Assembly: GCF_001639745.1 (NCBI RefSeq)
Contig: NZ_LTAX01000007.1
Coordinates: forward strand, 62,001 to 126,000
Length of the DNA stretch: 64,000 bases
Direction: 5' to 3'
Source: Marinomonas gallaica
Lineage (GTDB): Bacteria > Pseudomonadota > Gammaproteobacteria > Pseudomonadales > Marinomonadaceae
Shown here: piece after piece, positions 16,126-26,059 of the stretch
How the letters are laid out: each line of letters opens with the position of its first letter
Position numbering within the stretch: the stretch's first letter is position 1
The notes under the pieces: model-generated
What the model was told of the DNA's origin: nothing
Seen by the model: the letters and a program-made list of their open reading frames with translations, nothing else
Databases searched by the model: none
Made by a program: the position numbers and the translations under genes

Positions 16126-18042
16126 ATGAAGATAATGAATCGCTGGTTTATCGCTAGCTCGATGTTTGTCATGAGCTTAGTGGCGGGTGTTTGGGTGAGT
16201 TATGATTTCAATTATCAACAAATTCTTGAGAGAGAGCAGAGAGCGCTTAGTAGTGCATTAGAAGCTGAGCGATTGTTGTTCCAGGCTAAATTAGATAAGT
16301 ACGCTAGCGACATCACAATTCTTCAGTCAATCCCACCGGTAAAAGCCATTATTCAAGCCAAGTCTGATTCGCAAAACTCTGAAGTCTTAACTATATGGAA
16401 GTCGCGTTTGAAATCCATATTTAAGAGTTATTTGACTGCGAATGAAATGGCTTTTCAGTTGCGTTATATCGGATTTGATGAGAATGGCAAAGAGATAGTG
16501 AACGTGAAAAAAGAAGCGGGGGTCGCCCAAGTAATTCCGGAGCGCCTACTTCAGGAAAAAAGTGGAAGGGACTACTTCTCAGAGATTCGATTGAATCAAT
16601 TTTCGGGCGTATACATTTCAGATATTTCGTTAAATCGAGATTTCGATAGCATATCGATACCCTACAATCCAACCGTCAGAATCGCTGCAAAGGTGATGGC
16701 GAGTGACGGAGTACCATTTGGTTTTATTGTTATTAATGTTTCTGCGAATGCAATTTTCAAAGAATTGATTTCGAAGGTTCCTAAAAATGCGTCTTTGTAC
16801 ATCACCAATGATAAAGGAGAGGTGCTTTATTATCCTGATGAGTCTTTGAATTTTGCCTTTGAGCATGTTGATGTCCCTGTCTGGGATGAGCTCTATTCTG
16901 AGTCTCAAGAAATGTTTGTTTTGAATGATGGCACAAAGATCACTTCGGTCAATCCTAGTCGCTCAATTATTGCGAAAGTTAATCTCCCGCTTACCAGTGG
17001 GCTCAATTCGCTTAATATTATCTTGAAGAAAGATGTTGATGACATTCGCTTAAAAGCCATGAGTGCTACCTTTTTTAGTGTGGGTTGGGTTTTTGTGATC
17101 TTTGTTGGTCTAATATTTGTCATCTTTTCGTTTCGTAAAAGCCTTAAGGCTCAAGCTGCTTTGTCAATCGAGAAAACGGAAAAAAGCATGATTGTTGAAA
17201 GTAGCCAAGATGCAATTTTAGGTGTGTCTATCGACGGTACTATCACCGAGTGGAACAATAGTGCTACAAAAATGTTTGGGTTAAGTCGTCATGAAGTCAT
17301 TGGTGAATTCACTCGGGATGTTTTCTTAACAGACTCTGTGCAAACGGAAGATGAGTATATAGTTAGCCAGTTTGTCAAAGGCTACAAGGTGAAACCCTTT
17401 GAAACGAAGCGACAAACCAAACGTAGTCAAGTATTTGATGTGTCTGTTTCGGCCTCTCCTATTTGCGATGAGCATGGCGAACTCATCGGTTTTTCGAAAA
17501 TCATGCGTGATATTACTGAACAGAAGCGAGTATCGAATGAACTTGAGTTGTTAAATGCCTCTTTAGAAAAAGAGGTCCAGCAGCGCACCGTTGAACTGAA
17601 CAAAAGCTACAGTTTGCAGGCCGCCATCATGGATAAAGCGGCTATTGCTATCATTGCTACTAATGCGCAAGGCTACATTACGCTTTTCAATCCTGCCGCT
17701 GAGAAACTCTTAGGATACTCGGCCGAAGAACTAATAGGTAAACAAACTCCAGGGCTGTTTCATCTTGAAAGTGAGGTGGTGGCGCGCGCTATAGAGTTAT
17801 CAAATGAATTGGGGCAAAAGATTGAGCCCGGTTTTGATGTGTTTGTTGCTAAAACGTTAGCTGGGTTACGTAATGAAAGAGAGTGGACTTACGTTTCTAA
17901 GACAGGGCATAAAATCCCTGTCTATTTATCTATAACTGCACTTTACGATGAAAATGACGAGGTTTCAGGCTTTCTTGGAATGGCAACTAATATTTCCGAG
18001 TTATCGTCCAGCCGTAAGAAACTGGAGGTGCTAAAGGATTAA
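16126..18042 (+). CDS. Hybrid sensor histidine kinase, N-terminal part of a gene split by a nonsense codon
   Basis: Sensor half of a large hybrid kinase. TM1 is at about residues 5-25, a periplasmic sensor of about 280 residues follows (dCache-like in size, with YISDISLNRDF and GVPFGFIVINVS), TM2 is near 310-335 (FFSVGWVFVIFVGLIFVIFS), then PAS at about 355-475 and PAS at about 500-630 after a coiled coil. It stops at TAA 18040-18042 in the middle of a linker; the same frame then runs on through a third PAS and the kinase domains to 20208. One base change (CAA to TAA) would explain this. Alone, the product has sensors but no kinase. ATG 16126 is preferred to GTG 16108; neither has a strong ribosome binding site. 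Confidence 0.8.
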   Translation: MKIMNRWFIASSMFVMSLVAGVWVSYDFNYQQILEREQRALSSALEAERLLFQAKLDKYASDITILQSIPPVKAIIQAKSDSQNSEVLTIWKSRLKSIFKSYLTANEMAFQLRYIGFDENGKEIVNVKKEAGVAQVIPERLLQEKSGRDYFSEIRLNQFSGVYISDISLNRDFDSISIPYNPTVRIAAKVMASDGVPFGFIVINVSANAIFKELISKVPKNASLYITNDKGEVLYYPDESLNFAFEHVDVPVWDELYSESQEMFVLNDGTKITSVNPSRSIIAKVNLPLTSGLNSLNIILKKDVDDIRLKAMSATFFSVGWVFVIFVGLIFVIFSFRKSLKAQAALSIEKTEKSMIVESSQDAILGVSIDGTITEWNNSATKMFGLSRHEVIGEFTRDVFLTDSVQTEDEYIVSQFVKGYKVKPFETKRQTKRSQVFDVSVSASPICDEHGELIGFSKIMRDITEQKRVSNELELLNASLEKEVQQRTVELNKSYSLQAAIMDKAAIAIIATNAQGYITLFNPAAEKLLGYSAEELIGKQTPGLFHLESEVVARAIELSNELGQKIEPGFDVFVAKTLAGLRNEREWTYVSKTGHKIPVYLSITALYDENDEVSGFLGMATNISELSSSRKKLEVLKD

Positions 18043-18123
18043 CTGGCGAAAGCTTCTGAAATTGCTGATATCGGTATTTGGAGCTGGGATCCGAGTAATA
18101 ATGACGTTTCTTGGAATCAAAAG

Positions 18124-20208
18124 ATGTATGACGTATATGAAATCGAAAATAATAATATGCGAGTGCCTTTTAGTGACTGGGTGGCCATGGTCTCTGAAAA
18201 TGATAGAGAAAGGGCGATTGAGCACTTTAAGCGTTTTACGACGGATGGGGATGAGTCATCTATCGTATTCGATATTGTTACTGCCAAGGGAAATAGGAAG
18301 ACTATTCATGCCTCGGCTACCATTGAACGTGACCAGTTTGATGATTCGGTTAAACTGATAGGTATCAATAAAGACATAACAAAGCAGACGCAGTATGAAA
18401 ATGCTTTGAAGGAAGCGAAAGATGCTTCCGAGCAAGCCAGTAGGACCAAGTCAGAGTTTGTTGCCAATATGAGCCATGAAATTCGTACGCCAATGAATGC
18501 CATCATTGGTCTGCTCGCCTTATTGCGTAAAACGTCATTGACTGAAAAGCAAATTGATTACGTTTCAAAATCGGATTTGGCAGCACGTTCTTTATTGCGA
18601 ATTCTAAATGACATCTTGGATTTATCGAAAATCGAAGCGGGCAAGTTAGACATTGATCCGCATCCATTCAACTTACATGATTTGGCCGGCAATGTAGCAT
18701 CACTCTTGAGCACGTCTATAGAAAAGAAAGAGCTTGAATTGAGGATTGACGTTGATCCGGCGTTGCCGAAATTTGTGACTTTGGACTCATATAGGTTACA
18801 ACAAATCCTGATTAATCTTGCCGGTAATGCAATTAAGTTCACCACTAAAGGTTATGTGGCTATTAAGCTCAGTCTTGATAAAACTTCTGATCATATCTTG
18901 CATGTTGAAGTGGTTGATACGGGTATTGGTATCGCCAAAGACAAACACGCTTCTGTATTTGAGGCATTCAATCAAGCCGAAACGTCAACCGTCAGAGCGT
19001 TTGGTGGTACAGGGCTTGGATTGGTTATTTCTAAGACACTGGTTGAATTAATGGGTGGGGAAATTAGCCTTGAAAGTATTGAAGGCTCTGGATCAACGTT
19101 TAAATTTTATGTCCCATTTATTGATGGCTGCGATGAGTCATCTTGTTCGTCTCAGGGTCAGCAAGATTCAGATCATGTATTAACGTATGAAAAAAGACTG
19201 CAGGACGTGACGATATTATTAGTGGAAGATAATCCAATTAATCGGCTCGTAGCAAGAGAGTCTCTGGAAGCGGAAGGCGCAACAATTTTAACGGCTGAGA
19301 ATGGCGAGCAAGCAGTGGCGGCAGTAAAGGAAAGTGGTGCGGTTATCGATGTTGTATTAATGGATGTTCAAATGCCGATTATGGATGGCTATACCGCGAC
19401 AAAAGAAATACGTGCATTAAAGAGTTTTAGTGATATTCCAATTATTGCAATGACGGCGAACGCTTTATTATCAGATAAAAAAGCGGCTGCACAGGCAGGT
19501 ATGGATGATCATATAAGTAAACCATTCGATATTGCCCAGTTGGTTAGAATAATTAGTACTTTTACTGTGCCAAATGTTTCATCAAAGGATGTCATGTATA
19601 CTGACAGCAAAACTCAAGTAGAGCTAAGTGATTTTAATCACGAAGCTGCGCTGTTGAGGCTGGGTGACAACAAGGGGATTTTATGTACTGCAGCCGAGTC
19701 TTATCTGGCAGAATCTGAGACCGCGATGGGCAGCATACCGACAGTTGTGACGGATGATAATGTATCTGACGTGATGCGTGCGATACATTCGCTTAAAGGC
19801 GCTTCCTTAACGATCGGCGCAGAGCGCATAGCTGAAAAGTTGGCTGAATTAGAGGTAGACTTAAAGCGGCATAAATACGAACATTATTCTGCTAAAGTAA
19901 ATGAGACTTCAGAGCTACTTGTTAGTGCTTGTAGTGCAATACGGGCCTATCTTTCGGGGCAGGCTAAAAGTGTAGAGCAAGGGCATGTTGTTCCAAAAAA
20001 GGAATCAGTGACTCGTCTTGAGATCATCGAGTTATGTAACATGTTGGCACAGTCTAATATGAAGGTACTGGATATTTGCTTGGAGCTGAAACGTAAAGAT
20101 CAAGGGCCATATCATGGTGTTCTTTCGGAGATTGACGCGGATGTTCAGAACCTTGATTTTAGAAATGCACAGGCTCGTCTAGAGCGGTTTTTGATAAGTG
20201 AGTGCTAA
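18124..20208 (+). CDS. Hybrid sensor histidine kinase, C-terminal part of the split gene
   Basis: Continuation of the preceding frame after its in-frame TAA; the open frame starts at 18043 and its first ATG is 18124, which lies inside a PAS domain (the DIGIWSWDP start of that domain is upstream). Domains: rest of PAS3 (to about 90), HisKA with [10 protein letters not shown] (phospho-His), HATPase_c with NLAGNAIKFT, DTGIGI and GTGLGL, a receiver with VEDNPINR, phospho-Asp in LMDVQMP and Lys in ISKPF, and a C-terminal Hpt with HSLKGAS. All phosphorelay residues are present. No good ribosome binding site precedes the ATG. Together the halves make one protein of about 1360 residues; this part may be untranslated or made as a soluble kinase. 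Confidence 0.8.
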   Translation: MYDVYEIENNNMRVPFSDWVAMVSENDRERAIEHFKRFTTDGDESSIVFDIVTAKGNRKTIHASATIERDQFDDSVKLIGINKDITKQTQYENALKEAKDASEQASRTKSEFVANMSHEIRTPMNAIIGLLALLRKTSLTEKQIDYVSKSDLAARSLLRILNDILDLSKIEAGKLDIDPHPFNLHDLAGNVASLLSTSIEKKELELRIDVDPALPKFVTLDSYRLQQILINLAGNAIKFTTKGYVAIKLSLDKTSDHILHVEVVDTGIGIAKDKHASVFEAFNQAETSTVRAFGGTGLGLVISKTLVELMGGEISLESIEGSGSTFKFYVPFIDGCDESSCSSQGQQDSDHVLTYEKRLQDVTILLVEDNPINRLVARESLEAEGATILTAENGEQAVAAVKESGAVIDVVLMDVQMPIMDGYTATKEIRALKSFSDIPIIAMTANALLSDKKAAAQAGMDDHISKPFDIAQLVRIISTFTVPNVSSKDVMYTDSKTQVELSDFNHEAALLRLGDNKGILCTAAESYLAESETAMGSIPTVVTDDNVSDVMRAIHSLKGASLTIGAERIAEKLAELEVDLKRHKYEHYSAKVNETSELLVSACSAIRAYLSGQAKSVEQGHVVPKKESVTRLEIIELCNMLAQSNMKVLDICLELKRKDQGPYHGVLSEIDADVQNLDFRNAQARLERFLISEC

Positions 20209-21131
20209 TGGATTTTTTTAACCTTAAAAATGCTGATGTTTTAGTTGTCGATGATCAACTATCGAATATTCAGCTGATGAACTTGTTGCTCAAGGATCAT
20301 TACAATATTTTTATGGCTCGCTCAGGTGAAGAAGCGCTCGAAGTAATTGAGAAGCAGGCTCCAGATATTATTCTGCTCGATGTTAAGATGCCTGGAATGT
20401 CTGGCTTGGAAGTGTGCCGTTTATTAAAGCAAAATCCATTGTACGAGAATATTCCTGTCATTTTTATTACGGGCTTGGAAGATACAGACGATGAGATCGA
20501 ATGTTGGAAAGCTGGGTGCGTAGACTTTGTCCGTAAACCGATAAATAACTATACGCTTATCAATCGGGTAAAGGCGCATCTGACGCTTAAATTTCAGTCT
20601 GACGCCTTGCGCCGTATCGCTCTAACGGATGGCTTAACCGGTGTGGGAAATCGACGGTCATTTGATATACAGTCTCCTGAATTGTTTAAAATGTGCTTAG
20701 ATAACGCCCTGTCTTGTGCTGTTATTATGCTTGATATTGATTTTTTTAAAGGTTTTAACGATTGTTATGGCCATTTAGCTGGAGATGATTGTCTAAAACT
20801 GGTTGCTACGACCATGGAACAGCAGATACCAAAGGGGAAAGGGCAGCTTGCCCGTTATGGGGGCGAGGAGTTTGTTATGATGCTAACAGGTCTTGCTGAA
20901 GAGAAGGTCGAAGATGTTATAAAATCCATCTTGAAAAGTGTTGTCAATCTCAAAGTTCCTCATGAGCAGTCATTGTGTTCGGAGTATGTGACGGTGACCG
21001 CAGGCTGCGCTTTTGTTGGACGTGATGCAAACATGCCGCTTGAAGATGTGATTCATCAGGCGGATGGTCTGCTGTATCAAGCAAAGCAAGCAGGAAGAAA
21101 CCAGTTCGCTAGTGTATCGCTGGGCAGCTAG
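20208..21131 (+). CDS. Response regulator with GGDEF domain (diguanylate cyclase)
   Basis: Output partner of the preceding hybrid kinase; the ATG at 20208 shares its first base with the kinase stop. Residues 1-125 are a receiver with VVDDQ, phospho-Asp in IILLDVKMPG and Lys in RKPI. Residues 140-305 are a GGDEF domain with the active motif GGEEF, which makes c-di-GMP from GTP. The inhibitory RxxD site five residues before GGEEF is missing (KGKG there), so product inhibition is probably lost. If the kinase upstream is inactivated, this cyclase may be unphosphorylated or take signals from another kinase. Confidence 0.88.
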   Translation: MDFFNLKNADVLVVDDQLSNIQLMNLLLKDHYNIFMARSGEEALEVIEKQAPDIILLDVKMPGMSGLEVCRLLKQNPLYENIPVIFITGLEDTDDEIECWKAGCVDFVRKPINNYTLINRVKAHLTLKFQSDALRRIALTDGLTGVGNRRSFDIQSPELFKMCLDNALSCAVIMLDIDFFKGFNDCYGHLAGDDCLKLVATTMEQQIPKGKGQLARYGGEEFVMMLTGLAEEKVEDVIKSILKSVVNLKVPHEQSLCSEYVTVTAGCAFVGRDANMPLEDVIHQADGLLYQAKQAGRNQFASVSLGS

Positions 21132-21146
21132 CACATTAAGTGTTTT

Positions 21147-22538
21147 TTAAATAATGTGACCTTGAGGATAGTGCGGTATCTGGCTGTTATTTTTGTGTGC
21201 TTCTTTTTGTTTGTACATATTATGATCGGCGGTATGAAGTAGCTCCTCTTGTGTAGTAGGTATGTCGGGATAGTAAACCACGAGACCAATACTGATTGAA
21301 GGCGTGATGACACTACCTTTCCAGTGTAGAGGTCTATTCTCAATATGTTGTTTGAGCGCTTTTGCTCTCTCATTTGCCGCAAGTTCTGTATAGGATGAGT
21401 CTAGAACGATTAAAAACTCATCGCCGCCTACACGTGCAATAAAATCCGTTCCCTTCAGTATATTGTTGGTTAACTGTGCAATATGCTTTAGCAGTGCATC
21501 TCCCGCTTCATGGCCAAACTGGTCATTTATCTGCTTAAATTCATTGAGATCAATGTTTAGCAGGGCAAAGCCAGTATTTCTTTTTGATGGCCTCATGCGC
21601 TGTTCTAGTTGATTGAATAAATATCGTCTATTTGGGAGGTGAGTCAGCTCGTCTTTGAGTGATGCTTTATGAGCCAGTTGGTAAGCTCGATATAATAAAA
21701 ATACTGAGATATAGAGAATGAGTGCGCCAGTGTAGCCAAAGAATTGTGTGATGTTGCGCTCAAGTTTGGCTAAATCAGACAGTCCTGCAGTACTTTTGAC
21801 TGCAATAAGCCATTGATTATTCGGTAAGAAAACGGGTAACAGTTCGTCTGGTGACTCGAATACCTCTTCAGTCCCTAAGAATACATCCACTGCACCGCTG
21901 ACGGTGGTTCGCTGTATTGCAAAATTGGCATTTTTTAAATCCCTAATATTGCTTTCCTGAAGTATGTCGGCAAAGTTAAGTACAATGCTTGTGCTTCCCC
22001 AATACTTTTGGTTGATTGGGTAATCAAGAAATATAGGGTACCTTGCGATGAGAGCTTGCCCGCCTTGAACAAGCTCAATAGGGCCGTCCAAATATACATC
22101 ACCCGATTCCTTTGCTTTCATTACTGCTGCGTATTGTTCGGGCGCTGATCTGAAATCTAAGCCAATGGCGGCTTCATTTCCTTCCAAAGGGTATACGTGG
22201 CTTATGACATTGTCAGGTGCAATCCCTATGTTTCGAATATGGGTGGATTTCTGGATCAAATCCGACGCTACACTGTCCCAATTATCAGTCACGGTACTAG
22301 TGCTGACCCTTAGTACAGTCGCTAAAGATCCTGCAATATAAACATCTTCGTAGATAGCGGATTCAATTTTCGATCGAATTAACGCGGCTTCACGACGTAG
22401 ATTTTGTTGCTCCTCCTGAGTAATTCGGTTTGTACTTAGCTCTGCATAAAACTGAACAACCAATACGGAGGTAACCCAAAAGGCAGCCGTGAAAACGAAA
22501 AAGGCTTTGTGGCTATGTTGTCTTATGATGCTAAGCAT
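21147..22538 (-). CDS. CHASE-GGDEF diguanylate cyclase
   Basis: Membrane-bound diguanylate cyclase of about 463 residues. TM1 (FVFTAAFWVTSVLVVQF) and a second TM near residue 270 (FFGYTGALILYISVFLLY) flank a periplasmic CHASE-type sensor, recognisable by NIGIAPDNVI, YPLEGNEAAIGLD and an ARYPIF segment. The C-terminal GGDEF domain has LPNRRYLF and the canonical GGDEF motif, so it should be active; the RxxD inhibitory site is KGTD, hence degenerate. I start at ATG 22538, preceded by AAGAAG, rather than 31 codons earlier. It converges on the REC-GGDEF gene with only 15 bases between stops. Confidence 0.85.
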   Translation of the reverse strand: MLSIIRQHSHKAFFVFTAAFWVTSVLVVQFYAELSTNRITQEEQQNLRREAALIRSKIESAIYEDVYIAGSLATVLRVSTSTVTDNWDSVASDLIQKSTHIRNIGIAPDNVISHVYPLEGNEAAIGLDFRSAPEQYAAVMKAKESGDVYLDGPIELVQGGQALIARYPIFLDYPINQKYWGSTSIVLNFADILQESNIRDLKNANFAIQRTTVSGAVDVFLGTEEVFESPDELLPVFLPNNQWLIAVKSTAGLSDLAKLERNITQFFGYTGALILYISVFLLYRAYQLAHKASLKDELTHLPNRRYLFNQLEQRMRPSKRNTGFALLNIDLNEFKQINDQFGHEAGDALLKHIAQLTNNILKGTDFIARVGGDEFLIVLDSSYTELAANERAKALKQHIENRPLHWKGSVITPSISIGLVVYYPDIPTTQEELLHTADHNMYKQKEAHKNNSQIPHYPQGHII

Positions 22539-22891
22539 GTAAGTAACTTCTTTTTGTTTTGAAGTGTGATGATTGTATCTTTCAGTATGAAGTGACTTAT
22601 CTATTATAATTGTGCAGTAAAAAAGAACCATTGAAGAATGGTTAAGAATGGTAACTTTTTATGTTGTTAGTAGATAGGCGAGAGTTTATCACTCATTTAG
22701 TGAATGCTTTTTAAGGCATCTATGATGGACTGTGCGATCATTTGAAAGCTGATGACGAAGAGTTCTGTCGTGCATTGACGTTAGCGAAAACAGCATTCTG
22801 TCTTCTAAACGGTGGAAACCTGATACTCTTGCTAGACTTGAATGAGGTATTTAAGTCATTTAAAGGTTTTCATTTATTAGGGGAAGGTCAC

Positions 22892-23833
22892 TTGAAAATT
22901 GCTGTATTGGATGATTATCAAAATGTTGTAAAAGAATTAAATGTTTTTGAGTTATTAGGTGGTCATGATGTCATCGTTTTGAACCAGTCCTACTCGGAAG
23001 AATATTTAGTAAGTCAGCTGATGGATGTGGAAGCAATTGTATTAATTCGTGAACGTACAGTCATCACAGAGTCATTGTTGAAAAAGTTACCTAGCTTGAA
23101 AGTGATCAGTCAAACCGGAAAGGTGTCTAATCATATCGATGTGGCTTTATGTCAGCGTTATGGGGTTGAAGTATTAGAGGGCGTTGGTTCACCTGTTGCG
23201 CCAGCAGAGTTGTGTTGGGGATTAATAATGTCCGCTTCACGCTATATCCCGCAGTATGCCAATGCTTTACGAAGAGATCTGTGGCAAAGCTCTAATGGGC
23301 TCGGTCTGGGTCGTACCTTAAAAGGTCTATCGCTGGGTATCTGGGGTTACGGAAAAATCGGTAAGCAAATTGCGCGTTATGCGCAGGCCTTTGATATGCA
23401 GGTGTTGATTTGGGGTGGCGAGCCTTCTCGAGAGCAGGCTATAAAGGATGGTTTGTTAGCCGCTTCTTCGAAAGCAGACTTCTTTGCTGATGCTGATATT
23501 ATCTCTCTTCACTTACGTTTGAGTGAGCGCTCAAGAGGGTGTGTAACAGCGGAGGATTTGGCGTTGATGAAGCAAGATGCGCTGTTGGTAAATACAAGTC
23601 GTGCCGAGTTGATTGAGCCAGGTGCGCTGTTCGATGCTTTGCGACATTCTCCCAGACGCCATGCAGCGATTGATGTGTTTGATGAGGAGCCAGCCCGATT
23701 AGTTAACGAGCCTCTATTGATGCTGGATAATGTGACGGCCACACCGCATATCGGTTATGTAGAGCATAACAGTTACGAGCTCTATTTCGGTGTGGCGTTT
23801 GAAAACTTGGTGAATTGGCAAGAGCAGAGGTAA
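22892..23833 (+). CDS. D-2-hydroxyacid dehydrogenase family protein
   Basis: NAD-dependent 2-hydroxyacid dehydrogenase of the SerA/GyaR type, about 313 residues. The N-terminal substrate domain starts KIAVLDDYQ; the Rossmann motif GIWGYGKIGKQIA follows; the catalytic Arg (LHLRLSERS), Glu (FDEEPA) and His (TPHIGY) are present. No ACT domain is seen, so it is not full SerA. The start is the TTG at 22892, right where homologues begin and 5 bases after AGGGGAAGG; the upstream 50 codons of open frame look non-coding. The substrate is unknown. Confidence 0.8.
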   Translation: MKIAVLDDYQNVVKELNVFELLGGHDVIVLNQSYSEEYLVSQLMDVEAIVLIRERTVITESLLKKLPSLKVISQTGKVSNHIDVALCQRYGVEVLEGVGSPVAPAELCWGLIMSASRYIPQYANALRRDLWQSSNGLGLGRTLKGLSLGIWGYGKIGKQIARYAQAFDMQVLIWGGEPSREQAIKDGLLAASSKADFFADADIISLHLRLSERSRGCVTAEDLALMKQDALLVNTSRAELIEPGALFDALRHSPRRHAAIDVFDEEPARLVNEPLLMLDNVTATPHIGYVEHNSYELYFGVAFENLVNWQEQR

Positions 23834-23870
23834 ACGTGCCAATCTATAGACTAAAGATAAATAAAGTATA

Positions 23871-25295
23871 TTATTTATCTTTTTGTTCTATTGGCAGTTC
23901 GACGGTAACCTTCAGGCCGCCTAAGTCGCTTTGTGACGCTTCGATTGAGCCATTATGCTGTCGAATGGCATTTTCAGTAATAGCAAGCCCTAATCCGCGA
24001 CCTCCACTATGAGCATCCCGTGCTGTAGAAACGCGATAGAAAGGACGGAAAATTGCTTCGCGTTCCTCCTTTGGTACGCCGTCACCATCGTCTTCAACCG
24101 TTAGCGTTAAGCGGTTCGAATCTACCTTCATATTGATCAAGATTGTTGTTTTACCGTAATAGATGGCGTTTCTAACAATGTTTTCTAGTGCGCTCATCAT
24201 GAGCTGCGGGTGACACAATAATGCTCTATCTGGAATAGTATTATAAGTAAGCGACTTCTCCATTTGTTCGGCTTCGTACTGAGTGTCTTCGAGTAGCGCT
24301 TCCCATAGGCTGGCTAACGGCTGGTGCTCGCGATTCATGTGGCTGTCAATCTGCATCCGAGATAAATCGAGCAGATTGTTGATCATGGATTCTAGGCGCT
24401 GGGTTTCGGTATCGATTCGAGTGAGCTCAGGACTTTGGCCTTGTTTGCGCTGTGCTAATGAATTGGCCATACGTAAACGAGTCAAAGGAGATCGAAGCTC
24501 ATGAGAGATGTCTGACAGTAAGCGCTGTTGACGTGAGATCATCTGATTAACGGCTTTGACCATTTGATTAAAGCTGGCACCTGCTTGGCGGAACTCTGAG
24601 GTGCCTTTCTCTAGGCTCGGGTCGATGTCAAACTCACCTCGGGCAACACGTTTCGCGGCACGTTCTAAGCGACGAGCAGGTTGGCTTAATGCCCACGCCA
24701 GCCATAATAGTAAAGGTGTGCTGATGAGCATGGTGGCTAGCAACAGTTGAAATGGATGATCGAACAGTTGAATTAAAAAGCTTGGAGGGCGGCTCCATTT
24801 GACACCAACATACAAATAGTAATCCGTTTGTGCGAGTCGAATTGGAATGGGGCCAGATAGCATGTAGCGACCATACAATTTTTGCTGCGGAATATTTACG
24901 TTTTCAATGTTCGTCACTAGATTTCGGACTGCGCGCTCTTCGGGGGTTGGCCGGCCTTGTAGCGATAAAATGTTGCCATCTGCATCGGTAATAAAAAAAT
25001 CAAAACCGGAATCGCGGCGTTTGTTAGAATTGTGGCGATCATCATGTTCGTTATTGCGACGATTGCTTGAAAGTTGTGAGACGATGGATTCGATAGAGCT
25101 TTGATCGGCAAAGTGTCGCTGGATGTTGTCACGCGCTTGAAGTAAACGTTGATAATAGGGGGCAGGTATATCGCTTACTTTTCTTGGATCAAAGTGCGGT
25201 AATGAAAGTACCGCCATTAATACTAGAAACATGGTGAACCAAAAGATGGCGAAGATACGGCCATACAAACTGGTTATTTTTGGTAAGCGCATCAT
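23871..25295 (-). CDS. cpxA: Sensor histidine kinase, CpxA type
   Basis: Inner-membrane kinase of an envelope-stress two-component system, 474 residues. TM1 is at about 12-31, a periplasmic domain of about 135 residues follows, TM2 is near 170-195, then HAMP, HisKA with DISHELRSPLTRLRMA (phospho-His), and HATPase_c with ENIVRNAI, DDGDGVP and GRGLGLAI. Length and motifs fit CpxA (E. coli 457). The start overlaps the cpxR stop by 4 bases. The divergent cpxP-like gene and the CpxR box in between make the assignment much stronger than sequence alone. Confidence 0.88.
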   Translation of the reverse strand: MMRLPKITSLYGRIFAIFWFTMFLVLMAVLSLPHFDPRKVSDIPAPYYQRLLQARDNIQRHFADQSSIESIVSQLSSNRRNNEHDDRHNSNKRRDSGFDFFITDADGNILSLQGRPTPEERAVRNLVTNIENVNIPQQKLYGRYMLSGPIPIRLAQTDYYLYVGVKWSRPPSFLIQLFDHPFQLLLATMLISTPLLLWLAWALSQPARRLERAAKRVARGEFDIDPSLEKGTSEFRQAGASFNQMVKAVNQMISRQQRLLSDISHELRSPLTRLRMANSLAQRKQGQSPELTRIDTETQRLESMINNLLDLSRMQIDSHMNREHQPLASLWEALLEDTQYEAEQMEKSLTYNTIPDRALLCHPQLMMSALENIVRNAIYYGKTTILINMKVDSNRLTLTVEDDGDGVPKEEREAIFRPFYRVSTARDAHSGGRGLGLAITENAIRQHNGSIEASQSDLGGLKVTVELPIEQKDK

Positions 25296-25984
25296 TCACC
25301 GCCTTCTGTTAAGAGATAGCCTCGACCTCTAAGTGTTTTAATGCGTGCTTTGCCGTTGTTCCAATCTGGTAGCTTTTTTCGAAGATTCGACACATGCATG
25401 TCTACAGCACGATCAAATGGAGCAAGGCGTTTTCCAAGTACATCGAGGCTTAGTGTTTCTTTGGTAAGAATTTGGCCGGGATGTAAAATGAAATGATGTA
25501 GCAGTGCGAATTCGGTGCTGGTCAGCTCCAATAGGGTGTCGCTACAGTAAGCCTCGACCTTGCCTGGGTAAAGCTTGATGTCGAAGTATTCTACCGCTGC
25601 AGGCGAGGATGGCTCTTGTTGATGAGTTTGTGAACGCCTTAAGATAGCCCGTATTCTGGCAAGTAATTCACGTTCACTAAAAGGCTTAGATAAATAGTCA
25701 TCTGCACCCAATTCAAGACCGACTACACGATCAATTTCTTCTCCTTTGGCTGTCAACATCAACACTGGCGTGCCTGAAGTTTCACGAAGTCGCTTTAGCG
25801 TATCGATACCATTTAATTTTGGCATCATGACATCCAGTAAAATGATATCAATTTTACTGGATAGCATTTCTAAGCCTTCTTCACCGTTGCTGGCGACTGA
25901 AACGGTGAAGTTTTCATACGTTAGAACTTCAGACAGCAGTTCTGTTAATTCGGTGTCGTCATCGATAAGAAGAATGTTGGCCAT
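25292..25984 (-). CDS. cpxR: Response regulator, CpxR type
   Basis: OmpR-family DNA-binding regulator of 230 residues. The receiver has the acidic pocket (IDDDTELTE), phospho-Asp in ILLDVMMP, Thr/Lys in MLTAKG and LSKPF, then a winged helix with SLDVLGKRLAPFDRAVDMHVSNLR and TLRGRGYL. MLEEN-type CpxR start features (ANILLIDDD, ELTELL) are visible. It should bind GTAAA-N5-GTAAA; a perfect copy lies 76-90 bases upstream of its own start and regulates both directions. Confidence 0.9.
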   Translation of the reverse strand: MANILLIDDDTELTELLSEVLTYENFTVSVASNGEEGLEMLSSKIDIILLDVMMPKLNGIDTLKRLRETSGTPVLMLTAKGEEIDRVVGLELGADDYLSKPFSERELLARIRAILRRSQTHQQEPSSPAAVEYFDIKLYPGKVEAYCSDTLLELTSTEFALLHHFILHPGQILTKETLSLDVLGKRLAPFDRAVDMHVSNLRKKLPDWNNGKARIKTLRGRGYLLTEGGE

Positions 25985-26059
25985 GCGTGATTATTGTTAA
26001 CCCATTAATACGGTTTAGATCTAGTTAGTTTACTGATAAATATAAACAAGCGTCATGTC

